Below, in pieces: positions 32,397 to 41,067 of a stretch of 64,000 nt of DNA. Under the pieces are notes generated by a model. It was not told the DNA's origin, did not search any database, and worked only from the letters and a program-made list of their open reading frames with translations. The first letter of the stretch is position 1. Every line of letters begins with the position of its first letter. The translations under genes and the position numbers were made by a program. The stretch covers positions 35,954-99,953 of the forward strand of contig CALUNH010000005.1 of NCBI GenBank assembly GCA_944321965.1. The letters run 5' to 3'. The stretch is from an uncultured Alistipes sp. (lineage in GTDB: Bacteria; Bacteroidota; Bacteroidia; Bacteroidales; Rikenellaceae).

Positions 32397-33409
32397 TGGA
32401 AGTATTACTTTACACGATCCTGACACTGTGCGTGTTGGGTGTGCTCGCTGCCGTGATCCTCTACTTCGTGGCCCAGAAGTTCCGCGTCGAGGAGGATCCC
32501 CGCATCGACGAGGTGGAGAAAATGCTGCCCGGAGCAAACTGCGGCGGTTGCGGTTTCGCCGGTTGTCGCGGTATGGCCGATGCCCTGGTCAAGCGCGATG
32601 ACATCTCCGAGCTATTCTGCCCCGTGGGCGGCGGCGACTGCATGAAGGCCATTGCGGCCTACCTCGGAAAGGCCGCGGCTGAAAAACAGCCCGAAGTCGC
32701 TACGGTCCGTTGCGGCGGAACCTGCGAAAAACGCCCCCGGACCAATGAGTACAACGGCGCCAAATCGTGCGCCGTGGCCGCTTCGCTCTATGCCGGTGAG
32801 ACCGGTTGCGCGTTCGGATGCCTCGGACTGGGGGATTGCGTCGCAGCCTGCGCTTTCGACGCCATTCACATGAATCCCGAAACCGGACTCCCCGAGGTCG
32901 ATCCCGACAAGTGTACCGCCTGCGGTGCCTGCGTCAAGGCCTGCCCCAAGATGGTCATCGAACTGCGCAAAAAGTGGCCCAAAAACCGTGCGGTCTATGT
33001 TTCGTGCGTCTCGAAGGACAAGGGTGCCGTCGTCATGAAGGCCTGCAAGGCCGGATGTATCGGTTGCGGCAAGTGTGAGAAGGTGTGTGCTTTCGGCGCC
33101 ATCACCGTGGAGAACAACCTCGCTTACATCGACCCGCAGAAGTGCAAACTCTGCCGCAAGTGCGTGAACGAGTGCCCGACGGGTGCCATCAAGCTGGTCG
33201 GCATGGACCCGCTGCCCAAGGAGCCCAAGGCTCCCGCCGCCCCGAAAGCCGCTCCTGCGGCTGAAAAGGTCGCCCCGGCCGCCCCGAAGGCTGCTCCGGC
33301 CGCTGAGAAGGCAGTCGAAAAGGCTGCCGAAAAGGCCGCACCCGCTGCTGAAAAGGCCGCCCCGAAAACCGCTCCCGCTGCAACGAAAGAGCCCAGTCAT
33401 GAATCGTAA
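32396..33409 (+). CDS. rnfB: Rnf complex subunit RnfB (ferredoxin-type iron-sulfur protein)
   Basis: 337 residues. An N-terminal membrane helix (3-25) precedes the Fe-S domain with ANCGGCGFAGC. Two further cysteine-rich regions give 4Fe-4S ferredoxin motifs: CTACGACVKAC and CKLCRKCVNEC, plus CIGCGKCEKVC. RnfB is the electron entry from ferredoxin. The last 60 residues are a repetitive Ala/Pro/Lys tail (APAAPKAAPAAEK units), which is unusual in length and probably a flexible linker. Confidence 0.95.
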   Translation: MEVLLYTILTLCVLGVLAAVILYFVAQKFRVEEDPRIDEVEKMLPGANCGGCGFAGCRGMADALVKRDDISELFCPVGGGDCMKAIAAYLGKAAAEKQPEVATVRCGGTCEKRPRTNEYNGAKSCAVAASLYAGETGCAFGCLGLGDCVAACAFDAIHMNPETGLPEVDPDKCTACGACVKACPKMVIELRKKWPKNRAVYVSCVSKDKGAVVMKACKAGCIGCGKCEKVCAFGAITVENNLAYIDPQKCKLCRKCVNECPTGAIKLVGMDPLPKEPKAPAAPKAAPAAEKVAPAAPKAAPAAEKAVEKAAEKAAPAAEKAAPKTAPAATKEPSHES

Positions 33410-33426
33410 AAAACGTTAGCAGAGAT

Positions 33427-34773
33427 ATGAAGACATTTCCAATGGGCGGAGTCCATCCGTCGGAAAACAAACTGAGCAGCGCCAAACCCATCGAGGTGCT
33501 CCCGTTGCCCGAGGTGGTCAATATCCCCCTTGCACAGCATATCGGTGCCCCGGCCGTGGCCAAGGTCGCCAAGGGCGACAAGGTCCTCACGGGCCAGCTC
33601 ATCGCCGAGGCCGGCAGCTTCATGTCGGCGAACATCCACGCCCCGATTTCGGGTACCGTCACGGCCGTCGACATGGTCGCCAACGGTCAGGGCCTGCGCC
33701 AGATGATGATCACCATCAAGCGCGAAGGCGACGAGTGGGCCGAAGGTATCGACCGCTCGGAGACGCTCGTCAAGGAGTGCAGCCTGTCGGCGCAGGAGAT
33801 CATTGCCAAAATCAAGGAGGCCGGTATCGTCGGTATGGGCGGCGCTACCTTCCCCACGCATGTCAAACTCTCGATTCCCGCCGGGAAAAAGGCCGAATGC
33901 GTCATCATTAACGGCGTGGAGTGCGAACCCTACCTCACCTCCGACCACCGCACGATGCTCGAACACGGCGAGGAACTCGTCGTCGGCGTCACGATCCTGA
34001 TGAAGGCCGTCGGCGTCGATAAGGCTTACATCGGCATCGAAAACAACAAGCCCGATGCCATCGCCCATCTCTCGAAGATCGCCGCCCAATACAAGGGCAT
34101 CGAGGTCGTGCCCCTGAAGGTCCGCTACCCGCAGGGCGGCGAGAAGCAGTTGATCGCGGCCGTCACGGGCCGTCAGGTCCCGCCCCCGCCCGCTCTGCCG
34201 ATCGATGTCGGTGCCGTGGTCTGCAACGCCTCGACCACCTTCGCCGTCTACCAGGCCGTGCAGAAGGGAATGCCGCTCATCCAGCGCGTCGTCACCATCA
34301 CCGGCAAGAACCTCAAGGAGCCCAAAAACCTCCTTACGCGCATGGGTACCCCCGTCTCGGCCCTGATCGCCGCCGCCGGAGGTCTGCCCGAAAATGCCGG
34401 CAAAGTCATCAACGGAGGCCCGATGATGGGCCGCGCAATGGTCAACCTCGACTCGCCCGTCACGAAGGGCTGCTCGGGTATTACGGTCATGTCGGAACAG
34501 GATGCCCGCCGCCGGGAGGCTTCCCAGTGCATCAAGTGCGCCAAGTGCGTCTCGGCCTGCCCCATGGGACTGGAGCCCTACTTCCTCTCGAAGATGACCC
34601 AGAAGAAGAACTGGGACGAACTCGAAGCCCGCATGATCACCTCCTGCATCGAGTGCGGCTGCTGCCAGTCCACCTGCCCGGCCTACCTGCCCCTGCTCGA
34701 CTGGGTGCGCCTCGGTAAACAGACCGTCATGGGCCGCATCCGAGCCCGTGCCGCCGCCGCACCCAAAAAATAA
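33427..34773 (+). CDS. rnfC: Rnf complex subunit RnfC (NADH-binding subunit)
   Basis: 448 residues. The glycine-rich NADH/FMN region GIVGMGGATFPTHVK is at about 140-155, and the SLBB domain lies around 250-330. Two 4Fe-4S clusters are at the C-terminus: CIKCAKCVSACP and CIECGCCQSTCP. RnfC carries out NAD+ reduction on the cytoplasmic face. The long Lys/Ala extension of proteobacterial RnfC is absent. Confidence 0.97.
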   Translation: MKTFPMGGVHPSENKLSSAKPIEVLPLPEVVNIPLAQHIGAPAVAKVAKGDKVLTGQLIAEAGSFMSANIHAPISGTVTAVDMVANGQGLRQMMITIKREGDEWAEGIDRSETLVKECSLSAQEIIAKIKEAGIVGMGGATFPTHVKLSIPAGKKAECVIINGVECEPYLTSDHRTMLEHGEELVVGVTILMKAVGVDKAYIGIENNKPDAIAHLSKIAAQYKGIEVVPLKVRYPQGGEKQLIAAVTGRQVPPPPALPIDVGAVVCNASTTFAVYQAVQKGMPLIQRVVTITGKNLKEPKNLLTRMGTPVSALIAAAGGLPENAGKVINGGPMMGRAMVNLDSPVTKGCSGITVMSEQDARRREASQCIKCAKCVSACPMGLEPYFLSKMTQKKNWDELEARMITSCIECGCCQSTCPAYLPLLDWVRLGKQTVMGRIRARAAAAPKK

Positions 34774-34818
34774 CCCGCGGTACGTTAACCCGAAAAATTA
34801 AATTTTACGATAACACTT

Positions 34819-35790
34819 ATGGCAAACAAACTTATTGTCGCTCCCGCACCGCACGTCCAGACCGCACAGTCGACGGCCCGCATCATGCGCGACGTGGTGA
34901 TCGCCCTGATGCCCGCACTGGTCGTCTCGACCATCGTATTCGGGGTCGACGTGCTCCGCGTGACGGCCATCTCGGTCGCTGCCTGCGTGCTGTTCGAATT
35001 CCTGATCCAGAAATTCCTCGTCCGCGGGTCGCTCACCATCTCCAACTGGTCGGCTGTCGTTACCGGCGTGCTGCTGGCCTTCAACCTCCCGGCTTCGATC
35101 CCCTGGTGGATCGTCGTCATCGGGGCCTTCGTCGCCATCGCCATCGCCAAAATGACCTTCGGAGGCCTCGGCAAGAACCCCTTCAACCCGGCACTCGTCG
35201 GCCGTGTCTTCCTGTTGATCGCCTATCCCGTGCAGATGACCGACTGGCCCCTGCCCGTCAACGGCGCCTTCGACGCCCTCTCGGGCGCTACGCCCCTGGC
35301 TGCCGTCAAGCACGGAATCGCAGGCCCCGATGCCCTCGGCGTCCAGAACCTCCTGATCGGAAACATGCCCGGTTCGCTGGGTGAGGTCGCCACGCTGGCC
35401 CTGCTCCTCGGTTTCGTCTACCTGCTCTGGCGCCGCGTCATCACATGGCACATCCCCGTGACGATCCTCGCCACGATGGCTCTCTTCGCCTTCCTCGTGG
35501 CCCTCTGCTCGGGCGAGTCGGGCGAAATGCTCTGGCAGTTGCCCCTGTTCCATGTCCTCGCCGGTGGTGCCATCCTCGGCTCGGTCTTCATGGCCACCGA
35601 CTACTCGACCTCGCCGATGACCGTCCGGGGCGGCGTGATCTTCGCCGTCGGTATCGGCGTCGTCACGATGCTCATCCGTCTCTGGGGTGCCTATCCCGAG
35701 GGTATGTCGTTCGCCATCCTGATGATGAATGCCTGCGTACCCCTGATTAACAAGTATGTCAAACCCAAACGCTTCGGCGTCGTAAAATAG
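34819..35790 (+). CDS. rnfD: Rnf complex subunit RnfD
   Basis: 323 residues with eight to nine predicted membrane helices. The segment ATDYSTSPMTVRGG holds the threonine region where FMN is covalently bound in RnfD/NqrB. It is part of the ion-translocating membrane core with RnfA and RnfE. It follows rnfC by 45 bp. Confidence 0.97.
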   Translation: MANKLIVAPAPHVQTAQSTARIMRDVVIALMPALVVSTIVFGVDVLRVTAISVAACVLFEFLIQKFLVRGSLTISNWSAVVTGVLLAFNLPASIPWWIVVIGAFVAIAIAKMTFGGLGKNPFNPALVGRVFLLIAYPVQMTDWPLPVNGAFDALSGATPLAAVKHGIAGPDALGVQNLLIGNMPGSLGEVATLALLLGFVYLLWRRVITWHIPVTILATMALFAFLVALCSGESGEMLWQLPLFHVLAGGAILGSVFMATDYSTSPMTVRGGVIFAVGIGVVTMLIRLWGAYPEGMSFAILMMNACVPLINKYVKPKRFGVVK

Positions 35791-35802
35791 GAGGAGGCAA
35801 CC

Positions 35803-36516
35803 ATGAAAAGTACACTCGTTAACATGACCTCCGTCCTCTTCGGCATCACGCTCATCGCGTCGGCCGGAGTCGGCGTTGTCAACATGATCACCGAAGAGCC
35901 TATCGAAGTGGCCAGCAAGAATACCGCGACGGCTCTGATTCAGCAGGTGCTGCCGGAAGGCGTAGAGATTTCGCCTGCTGATACGCTGCTCAACATCAAG
36001 GGGAATGTGGTTTACGTTTGCGTCGGTATGCGTGATGGGGAGGTCGCCGGGTATGCCGTCGCCGCCCCGAGTCTGACGAAAGACGGATTTAACGGTAAGG
36101 TCTCCCTGATGGTCGGATTCAAACCCGAAGGAGAGATTTATAATATCCGCGTTTTGCAGCAGAACGAAACCCCCGGTCTGGGAACCAATATGGCCGTTGA
36201 AGGCAACAAACTTTATCAAAGTTTCTTCGACAGGCAGACCGGCGAAGGAAAGAATCCCGGGAACATGAAACTGGAGGTGAACAAGGATGGCGGAGAGGTC
36301 GATGCGCTGACCGCAGCAACGATCTCGTCCAGAGCTTACGTCAATGCCGTAACGACTGCTTATGCCGCCTATCTCAAGAAAGCCGGACATTCGAGCAAAG
36401 AACTCGACCGGATTGCCCGGGATGCCGGATCGACGGCAGAAAACCTCGAAACGGATGATTCCGCAACTGCACAAATCAGTGAGCCTGAGGCTCAGGAAGG
36501 AGGGCAAAATGAATAA
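35803..36516 (+). CDS. rnfG: Rnf complex subunit RnfG (covalent flavoprotein)
   Basis: 237 residues. One N-terminal membrane helix (8-30) anchors a periplasmic FMN-binding domain. The motif DALTAATISS corresponds to the S(T)GAT(S/T) signature; the second Thr is the expected FMN-phosphate attachment site. The last 45 residues are acidic and probably disordered. Codon choice from about 35940 on uses more A- and T-ending codons than rnfD before it and rnfE after it. It overlaps rnfE by 8 bp. Confidence 0.95.
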   Translation: MKSTLVNMTSVLFGITLIASAGVGVVNMITEEPIEVASKNTATALIQQVLPEGVEISPADTLLNIKGNVVYVCVGMRDGEVAGYAVAAPSLTKDGFNGKVSLMVGFKPEGEIYNIRVLQQNETPGLGTNMAVEGNKLYQSFFDRQTGEGKNPGNMKLEVNKDGGEVDALTAATISSRAYVNAVTTAYAAYLKKAGHSSKELDRIARDAGSTAENLETDDSATAQISEPEAQEGGQNE

Positions 36517-37123
36517 ATTGAAAATCGTTATCAGCGGCATCATCAAGAACAACCCGACGTTCGTCCTGGTGCTCGGTATGTGCCCCACGCTGGGGACAAC
36601 CACTTCGGCCGAGAACGGTATGGGTATGGGGCTCGCTACGGCCGCCGTACTCGTCATGTCGAACCTTGTGATCTCGCTCATCAAGAATCTGATCCCCGAC
36701 AAGGTCCGTATTCCGGCCTTCATCGTCGTGATCGCTTCGTTCGTGACCATCATCCAGATGTTGATGCAGGCCTTCGTGCCGCCTCTCTATGCCTCGCTCG
36801 GCGTATTTATCCCGCTGATCGTCGTCAACTGCATCATCCTCGGGCGTGCCGAGGCTTTCGCCTCGAAAAACTCCCCCGTCGACTCGATGCTCGACGGTGT
36901 GGGCATCGGTCTCGGGTTCACCCTGTCGCTGACGGTCATCGGGGCCGTGCGCGAAATTCTCGGGAACGGTTCAATCTTCGGAATACCCCTGCATCTGACC
37001 TACGTGGATGCCGTTTCGGGCGAAACGATGAGCTACATGCCCCTGACATTCGTCCTGGCACCCGGTGCCTTCCTTGTCTTGGGCTATTTGATGATCCTGT
37101 TTAACAAAATTGCCAAGAAATAG
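36509..37123 (+). CDS. rnfE: Rnf complex subunit RnfE
   Basis: 204 residues from 36509 ([20 protein letters not shown]). Six membrane helices; the NqrD/RnfE hallmark [16 protein letters not shown] includes the Cys that helps hold the membrane-embedded iron-sulfur cluster shared with RnfA. The start codon overlaps the rnfG end. Confidence 0.97.
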   Translation: MNKLKIVISGIIKNNPTFVLVLGMCPTLGTTTSAENGMGMGLATAAVLVMSNLVISLIKNLIPDKVRIPAFIVVIASFVTIIQMLMQAFVPPLYASLGVFIPLIVVNCIILGRAEAFASKNSPVDSMLDGVGIGLGFTLSLTVIGAVREILGNGSIFGIPLHLTYVDAVSGETMSYMPLTFVLAPGAFLVLGYLMILFNKIAKK

Positions 37124-37125
37124 CC

Positions 37126-37761
37126 ATGGGAGAAGATTTGAATATCATCAGTTCGATTCTCGAAACCAAGGAAATGGTCGTTCCTGCCGTTTCCTATTTC
37201 GCAATCATCATCGGCGCCATCTTCGTCAACAACGTCGTCCTGGCCCAGTTCCTCGGCATCTGCCCCTTCCTCGGCGTTTCGTCCAAGGTCGAAACATCGA
37301 TGGGTATGGGCGCCGCCGTTACGTTCGTCATGGCGCTCACGGCTCTCGTCGCATGGCCCATTCAGACCTATATCCTCGTCCCGCTCCACATCGAGTACAT
37401 GCAGACCATCGTCTTCATCCTCGTGATCGCGGCGCTCGTCCAGATGGTCGAAATCATACTCAAGAAACTTTCCCCGTCGCTCTATCAGGCTCTCGGTATC
37501 TTCCTCCCCCTGATCACCACGAACTGCGCCGTGCTCGGCGTGGCCATCCTCATGATCCAGAAGGAGTTCAACCTCCTGCAGAGCGTCACCTACTCGGTCG
37601 CTACGGCCCTCGGATTCGCCCTCGCACTGGTGCTCTTCGCCGGAATCCGCGAACGCCTCGATTTCGAGGATGTCCCCAAGGCTTTCAAGGGAATCCCCAT
37701 CGCCCTGATCACCGCCGGTATTCTGGCCATGGCCTTCATGGGATTCTCCGGCCTCGTATAG
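37126..37761 (+). CDS. rnfA: Rnf complex subunit RnfA
   Basis: 211 residues, six membrane helices in inverted relation to RnfE. The segment [21 protein letters not shown] carries the matching Cys, and a second conserved Cys lies in [10 protein letters not shown]. It is the last gene of the operon, 2 bp after rnfE. Together the genes encode a ferredoxin:NAD+ oxidoreductase that pumps Na+ or H+. Confidence 0.97.
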   Translation: MGEDLNIISSILETKEMVVPAVSYFAIIIGAIFVNNVVLAQFLGICPFLGVSSKVETSMGMGAAVTFVMALTALVAWPIQTYILVPLHIEYMQTIVFILVIAALVQMVEIILKKLSPSLYQALGIFLPLITTNCAVLGVAILMIQKEFNLLQSVTYSVATALGFALALVLFAGIRERLDFEDVPKAFKGIPIALITAGILAMAFMGFSGLV

Positions 37762-37803
37762 TCCCGGTCGGATAGCCGGTGCCGATACGCCGGTCCGTTG
37801 CGG

Positions 37804-37847
37804 TTCGGTCCGAACGCTGCCCTGCTCGCAGGGCCGTTCGGACCGAA
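37804..37847 (+). terminator. Long hairpin after the rnf operon
   Basis: TTCGGTCCGAACG pairs perfectly with CGTTCGGACCGAA (13 bp), enclosing an inner CCCTG/CAGGG stem. It lacks a clear U-run, so termination is likely but not certain. Confidence 0.6.
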
Positions 37848-37895
37848 TCTTGTAAAAAAACAGCCCCGTTTCTTCGTTTCTTGCCCGCAATTTCC

Positions 37896-37903
37896 TATTT
37901 TTG
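37896..37903 (+). promoter_or_regulatory. -7 box of the hpt operon
   Basis: TATTTTTG matches the consensus, 42 bp before the hpt start codon. Confidence 0.55.
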
Positions 37904-37945
37904 CACAACCGAAATCCCATAAATCCTTAAAAATTCCGAACCGAA

Positions 37946-38488
37946 ATGGAGGATATCATAAAACTTCACGACAGAAAGTTCAAAATCATGATCCCGGCCG
38001 CTGAAATCGACCGCGCCGTCGAAGCCGTCGCCCGGCGGATCAACCAGGATTACGCCGACAAGGAAACACCCCTGTTTCTCGGTATTCTGAACGGTTCGTT
38101 CATGTTCATGAGCGACCTGATCAAGAAAATCGAGTTCCAGAACGAACTCTCGTTCGTGAAACTCGCCTCCTACGAGGGGACCGAATCCTCCGGGCAGGTC
38201 CGCAGCCTCATCGGGTTGAACAACTCCATCGAGGGCCGACACGTGATCATCGTCGAGGACATCGTCGATACCGGTGAGTCGATCGACCACATGATCCGCG
38301 ACCTCGAAGCCCGTAAACCCGCCTCCATCGAGGTCTGCACGCTCTTCTTCAAGCCCGGGTCCTACCGCAAGGAGCGCCCCATCAAGTACAAGGCCATGGA
38401 GATCGGCAACGAATTCATCGTCGGATACGGTCTCGATTACGACCAGCTGGGCCGCAGCCTGAAGGATATTTACGTCGTTACGGAATAA
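37946..38488 (+). CDS. hpt: Hypoxanthine phosphoribosyltransferase
   Basis: 180 residues. The PRPP-binding loop VIIVEDIVDTGESI is at about 107-120, and the flexible loop SYEGTESSG near 71-79. It salvages hypoxanthine (and often guanine) to IMP/GMP. It overlaps queE by one base (TAATG). Confidence 0.96.
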   Translation: MEDIIKLHDRKFKIMIPAAEIDRAVEAVARRINQDYADKETPLFLGILNGSFMFMSDLIKKIEFQNELSFVKLASYEGTESSGQVRSLIGLNNSIEGRHVIIVEDIVDTGESIDHMIRDLEARKPASIEVCTLFFKPGSYRKERPIKYKAMEIGNEFIVGYGLDYDQLGRSLKDIYVVTE

Positions 38489-39123
38489 TGGCTCTCACGA
38501 TCGATCCCGCTCTCTTCGACGGCGGCCGGCGCCTGCCCCTCGTCGAGGATTTCTATACCATTCAGGGCGAGGGATTCCACGCCGGAAAACCCGCCTACTT
38601 TATCCGTTTGGGCGGCTGCGATGTCGGCTGCCGCTGGTGCGACGCCAAGTACACGTGGAATCCGACGCTCTATCCCCCGACCGACGTGCAGACCGTGATC
38701 GACCGTGCCACGGCCTGCCCCGCGCAGGCCATCGTCATCACAGGCGGCGAACCCCTGCTCTATCCGCTGGGCGTGCTGACCGAGGAGTTGCGTGCCAAAG
38801 GACTCGAAATCTTCCTCGAAACCTCCGGCTCGCACCCCTTCAGCGGCGTCTTCGACTGGGTGTGCCTCTCGCCCAAACGCCAGCAGCCCCCTCTGGAGGA
38901 GGCGTTCGCAAGAGCCGACGAACTGAAGGTCATCGTCGAGTCGGAAGCCGATCTGGAGTGGGCCGAACGCAATGCCGCCCGGGTCCGGAAACGCTGCCTG
39001 CTCTACCTCCAGCCCGAATGGAGCGTCGCCGAACAGGTCATGCCCCTGCTGGTCGAGTATGCCAAGGCCCATCCCCGCTGGAATATCTCCATCCAGACCC
39101 ACAAGTACATGCATATCCCATAG
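38488..39123 (+). CDS. queE: 7-carboxy-7-deazaguanine synthase QueE
   Basis: 211 residues. Radical SAM cluster motif GGCDVGCRWCDAKYTW (CxxxCxxC), preceded by YTIQGEGFHAGKPA and followed by the SAM-binding ITGGEPLLYP. It performs the ring contraction to 7-carboxy-7-deazaguanine in the queuosine/preQ0 pathway. The other queuosine genes are not in the window. It is directly followed by divIC with no gap. Confidence 0.96.
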   Translation: MALTIDPALFDGGRRLPLVEDFYTIQGEGFHAGKPAYFIRLGGCDVGCRWCDAKYTWNPTLYPPTDVQTVIDRATACPAQAIVITGGEPLLYPLGVLTEELRAKGLEIFLETSGSHPFSGVFDWVCLSPKRQQPPLEEAFARADELKVIVESEADLEWAERNAARVRKRCLLYLQPEWSVAEQVMPLLVEYAKAHPRWNISIQTHKYMHIP

Positions 39124-39399
39124 ATGAAAATTCAGCTCGGCCGCAGATTCTGGATCGTCCTCACGTCGGTGATCGTCGTCTTTTCGCTCTTCGTGATCGG
39201 ACGAAATGCCATACATGCTGTGAAGATCAAACGGCAGATCAATGCCCTGGAGCACGAGCGGAGTTTCTATGTCGAGAAAATCGCGCTCGACAGCGCCCTC
39301 TTGGAACAGTTGCGGTTCGACGACTATCTCGAAGCCTATGCCCGCGAGCATTACCACATGCAGCGGCGCGACGAGCATGTCTATATCCTCGAAGAGTAG
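39124..39399 (+). CDS. Septum formation initiator, FtsB/DivIC family
   Basis: 91 residues. One membrane helix (10-28), then a short periplasmic coiled coil (33-60: IKRQINALEHERSFYVEKI) and a tail rich in aromatic residues. FtsB/DivIC proteins link the FtsQ and FtsL division proteins. The start codon follows the queE stop codon without a gap. Confidence 0.88.
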   Translation: MKIQLGRRFWIVLTSVIVVFSLFVIGRNAIHAVKIKRQINALEHERSFYVEKIALDSALLEQLRFDDYLEAYAREHYHMQRRDEHVYILEE

Positions 39400-39411
39400 T
39401 TCCTGATTGAA

Positions 39412-39437
39412 GGCCCGCATGGAAAGCGGGCCTTTTT
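39412..39437 (+). terminator. Rho-independent terminator of hpt-queE-divIC
   Basis: GGCCCGC and GCGGGCC with a seven-base loop, followed by five T. Confidence 0.9.
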
Positions 39438-39449
39438 CATGTCGGCGGT

Positions 39450-40388
39450 CTAATAGTGGGAAAAACCGTGCCAGTCGAGTGCTTCGGGGCGTCCGTTGCG
39501 CAGCCACGTCAGGCCCCCGTCCGGAGTGATGCGCCCGATGGGGTGGAGCGGGATGCCGAATTGTGCCTGGAATTCCGCGGCGAGCCGTTCGGCAGCCTCC
39601 GGGGCCGCCGTGAAGAGCAGCTTGTAATCCTCGCCGCCGCAGGCCGCCGTCCGCAGGTCCGAACCCGCGGCGACCGGAATGCGTTCCAGGTCGATCTCCG
39701 CTCCCGTGTGCGAAAGTTCGAGAATGTGCCCCAGGTCCGAGGCCAGGCCGTCCGAAAGGTCCATCATCGCATGAACCTCCGCCCGCCCGCCGAGCCAGAT
39801 CCCCTCGTCGACCTGCGGCTGCGGGTTGCGGTGCACGGCCGCCAGCGGCGTGTCGGGACGCCCCGCCAGAATATCCTGCAGACCCGTTCCCGAAGCCCCC
39901 AGCTCCCCGGCCACGAAGACCGTATCCCCAGCAAGGGCGTCCCGGCGGCGTTTGAGGCAGGGCGCCGCGCCCCGGCCGATTGCCGTGACGTTGATCGTGA
40001 TGCCCGATTCGGAGCGGGTCGTGTCCCCGCCGACGAGCGGCGTGCCGTAGCTGGCCGAGAGCGCCCGGTAACCCTCCATGAACTCCAGCGCCCAACTCCC
40101 CGCGGCATCCCGCGGCAGGGCGATCGACAGCAGCGTCGCAACCGGACGCACGCCCATCGCCGCCACGTCGCTCAGATTTACGGCAAGGCTTTTGCTGCCC
40201 AGTTCCCGGGCCGTGGTCGCCGAACGCAGGAAGTGAACCCCTTCGGTCAGCAGATCCGACGTGAAGACCAGCGCCTCGCCGTCCGTGAGCGGCAGTACGG
40301 CACAGTCGTCGCCGATCCCCTCGAATCCGTTGTCGGGGAGTGCGGCGAAAAGCCTCCGTATTTGGTCGATGAATCCGAATTCGGTCAT
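39450..40388 (-). CDS. thiL: Thiamine-monophosphate kinase
   Basis: 312 residues. Typical ThiL motifs: GIGDDCAVL (metal/nucleotide binding), TSDLLTEGVHF, KSLAVNLSDVAAMG and GGDTTRSESG. It phosphorylates thiamine monophosphate to the diphosphate cofactor. It is transcribed alone, convergent to divIC and divergent from aroQ. Confidence 0.96.
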   Translation of the reverse strand: MTEFGFIDQIRRLFAALPDNGFEGIGDDCAVLPLTDGEALVFTSDLLTEGVHFLRSATTARELGSKSLAVNLSDVAAMGVRPVATLLSIALPRDAAGSWALEFMEGYRALSASYGTPLVGGDTTRSESGITINVTAIGRGAAPCLKRRRDALAGDTVFVAGELGASGTGLQDILAGRPDTPLAAVHRNPQPQVDEGIWLGGRAEVHAMMDLSDGLASDLGHILELSHTGAEIDLERIPVAAGSDLRTAACGGEDYKLLFTAAPEAAERLAAEFQAQFGIPLHPIGRITPDGGLTWLRNGRPEALDWHGFSHY

Positions 40389-40408
40389 GTCTTTGTGGTG
40401 TGGTACGG

Positions 40409-40416
40409 CAAAGATA
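40409..40416 (-). promoter_or_regulatory. -7 box of thiL
   Basis: TATCTTTG on the minus strand, 20 bp before the thiL start codon. Confidence 0.55.
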
Positions 40417-40527
40417 GCAAAGAGAACGGAAACCGCTGCCGGAGATGCCGAAAATTCCTTCCTCGAAATCCGCAGCCGGGTTGTTGCCTATTTTCCGTAA
40501 AGATACCGTTTTTTCGGCGAAAATAAC

Positions 40528-40535
40528 TACCTTTG
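40528..40535 (+). promoter_or_regulatory. -7 box of aroQ
   Basis: TACCTTTG, 54 bp before the aroQ start codon; a T-run near 40509-40514 is the likely -33 region. Confidence 0.55.
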
Positions 40536-40589
40536 TTCCCGAAATGCGCCCCTTGTGCTCCGCACTTCGAATTTTATAGCTGACAACTC

Positions 40590-41015
40590 ATGAAAATATT
40601 GATTCTCAACGGCCCGAACCTCAACCTGCAGGGCCGCCGCGATCCCGAAATCTACGGCTCCCGCACCTTCGAAAGTTTTTTTGAGGAGTTGAAGGGGCGT
40701 TACCCTCACGTGGACCTCGATTATCTCCAGTCGAATCACGAAGGCGTGCTCATCGATACCGTGCAGCAGGCCGACGTCCGCTACGACGGTATCGTCCTCA
40801 ATGCCGGAGGCTATACCCACACCTCCGTGGCCCTGCGCGATGCCGTGGCGGCGGTCTCCGTGCCGGTCGTCGAGGTCCATATCTCCTCGATCCTCGCCCG
40901 AGAGGGGTTCCGCCATACCTCCATGCTCGCTCCCGTGGCCAGGGGCTCCATCATGGGATTCGGACTCGATTCCTATCGCCTGGGAATCGAAGCGCTGCTG
41001 CAGCCGATCCTGTAA
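40590..41015 (+). CDS. aroQ: Type II 3-dehydroquinate dehydratase
   Basis: 141 residues. LILNGPNLNLQGRRDPEIYG carries the catalytic Arg/Tyr loop, NAGGYTHTSVALRDA the active-site Asn and His region, and EVHISSILAREGFR the second His. Third step of the shikimate pathway. pyk follows after 52 bp. Confidence 0.97.
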   Translation: MKILILNGPNLNLQGRRDPEIYGSRTFESFFEELKGRYPHVDLDYLQSNHEGVLIDTVQQADVRYDGIVLNAGGYTHTSVALRDAVAAVSVPVVEVHISSILAREGFRHTSMLAPVARGSIMGFGLDSYRLGIEALLQPIL

Positions 41016-41067
41016 CCCTCACCGTTGAGATACCGAGAGTCGAAAATCATAAAAACTGAAGATTGCC

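Noticed and set aside
38488-39123. QueE as a possible radical SAM partner of the PqqD-like protein
   Set aside because: The protein has QueE-specific motifs, lies in an operon with hpt, and is more than 22 kb away.
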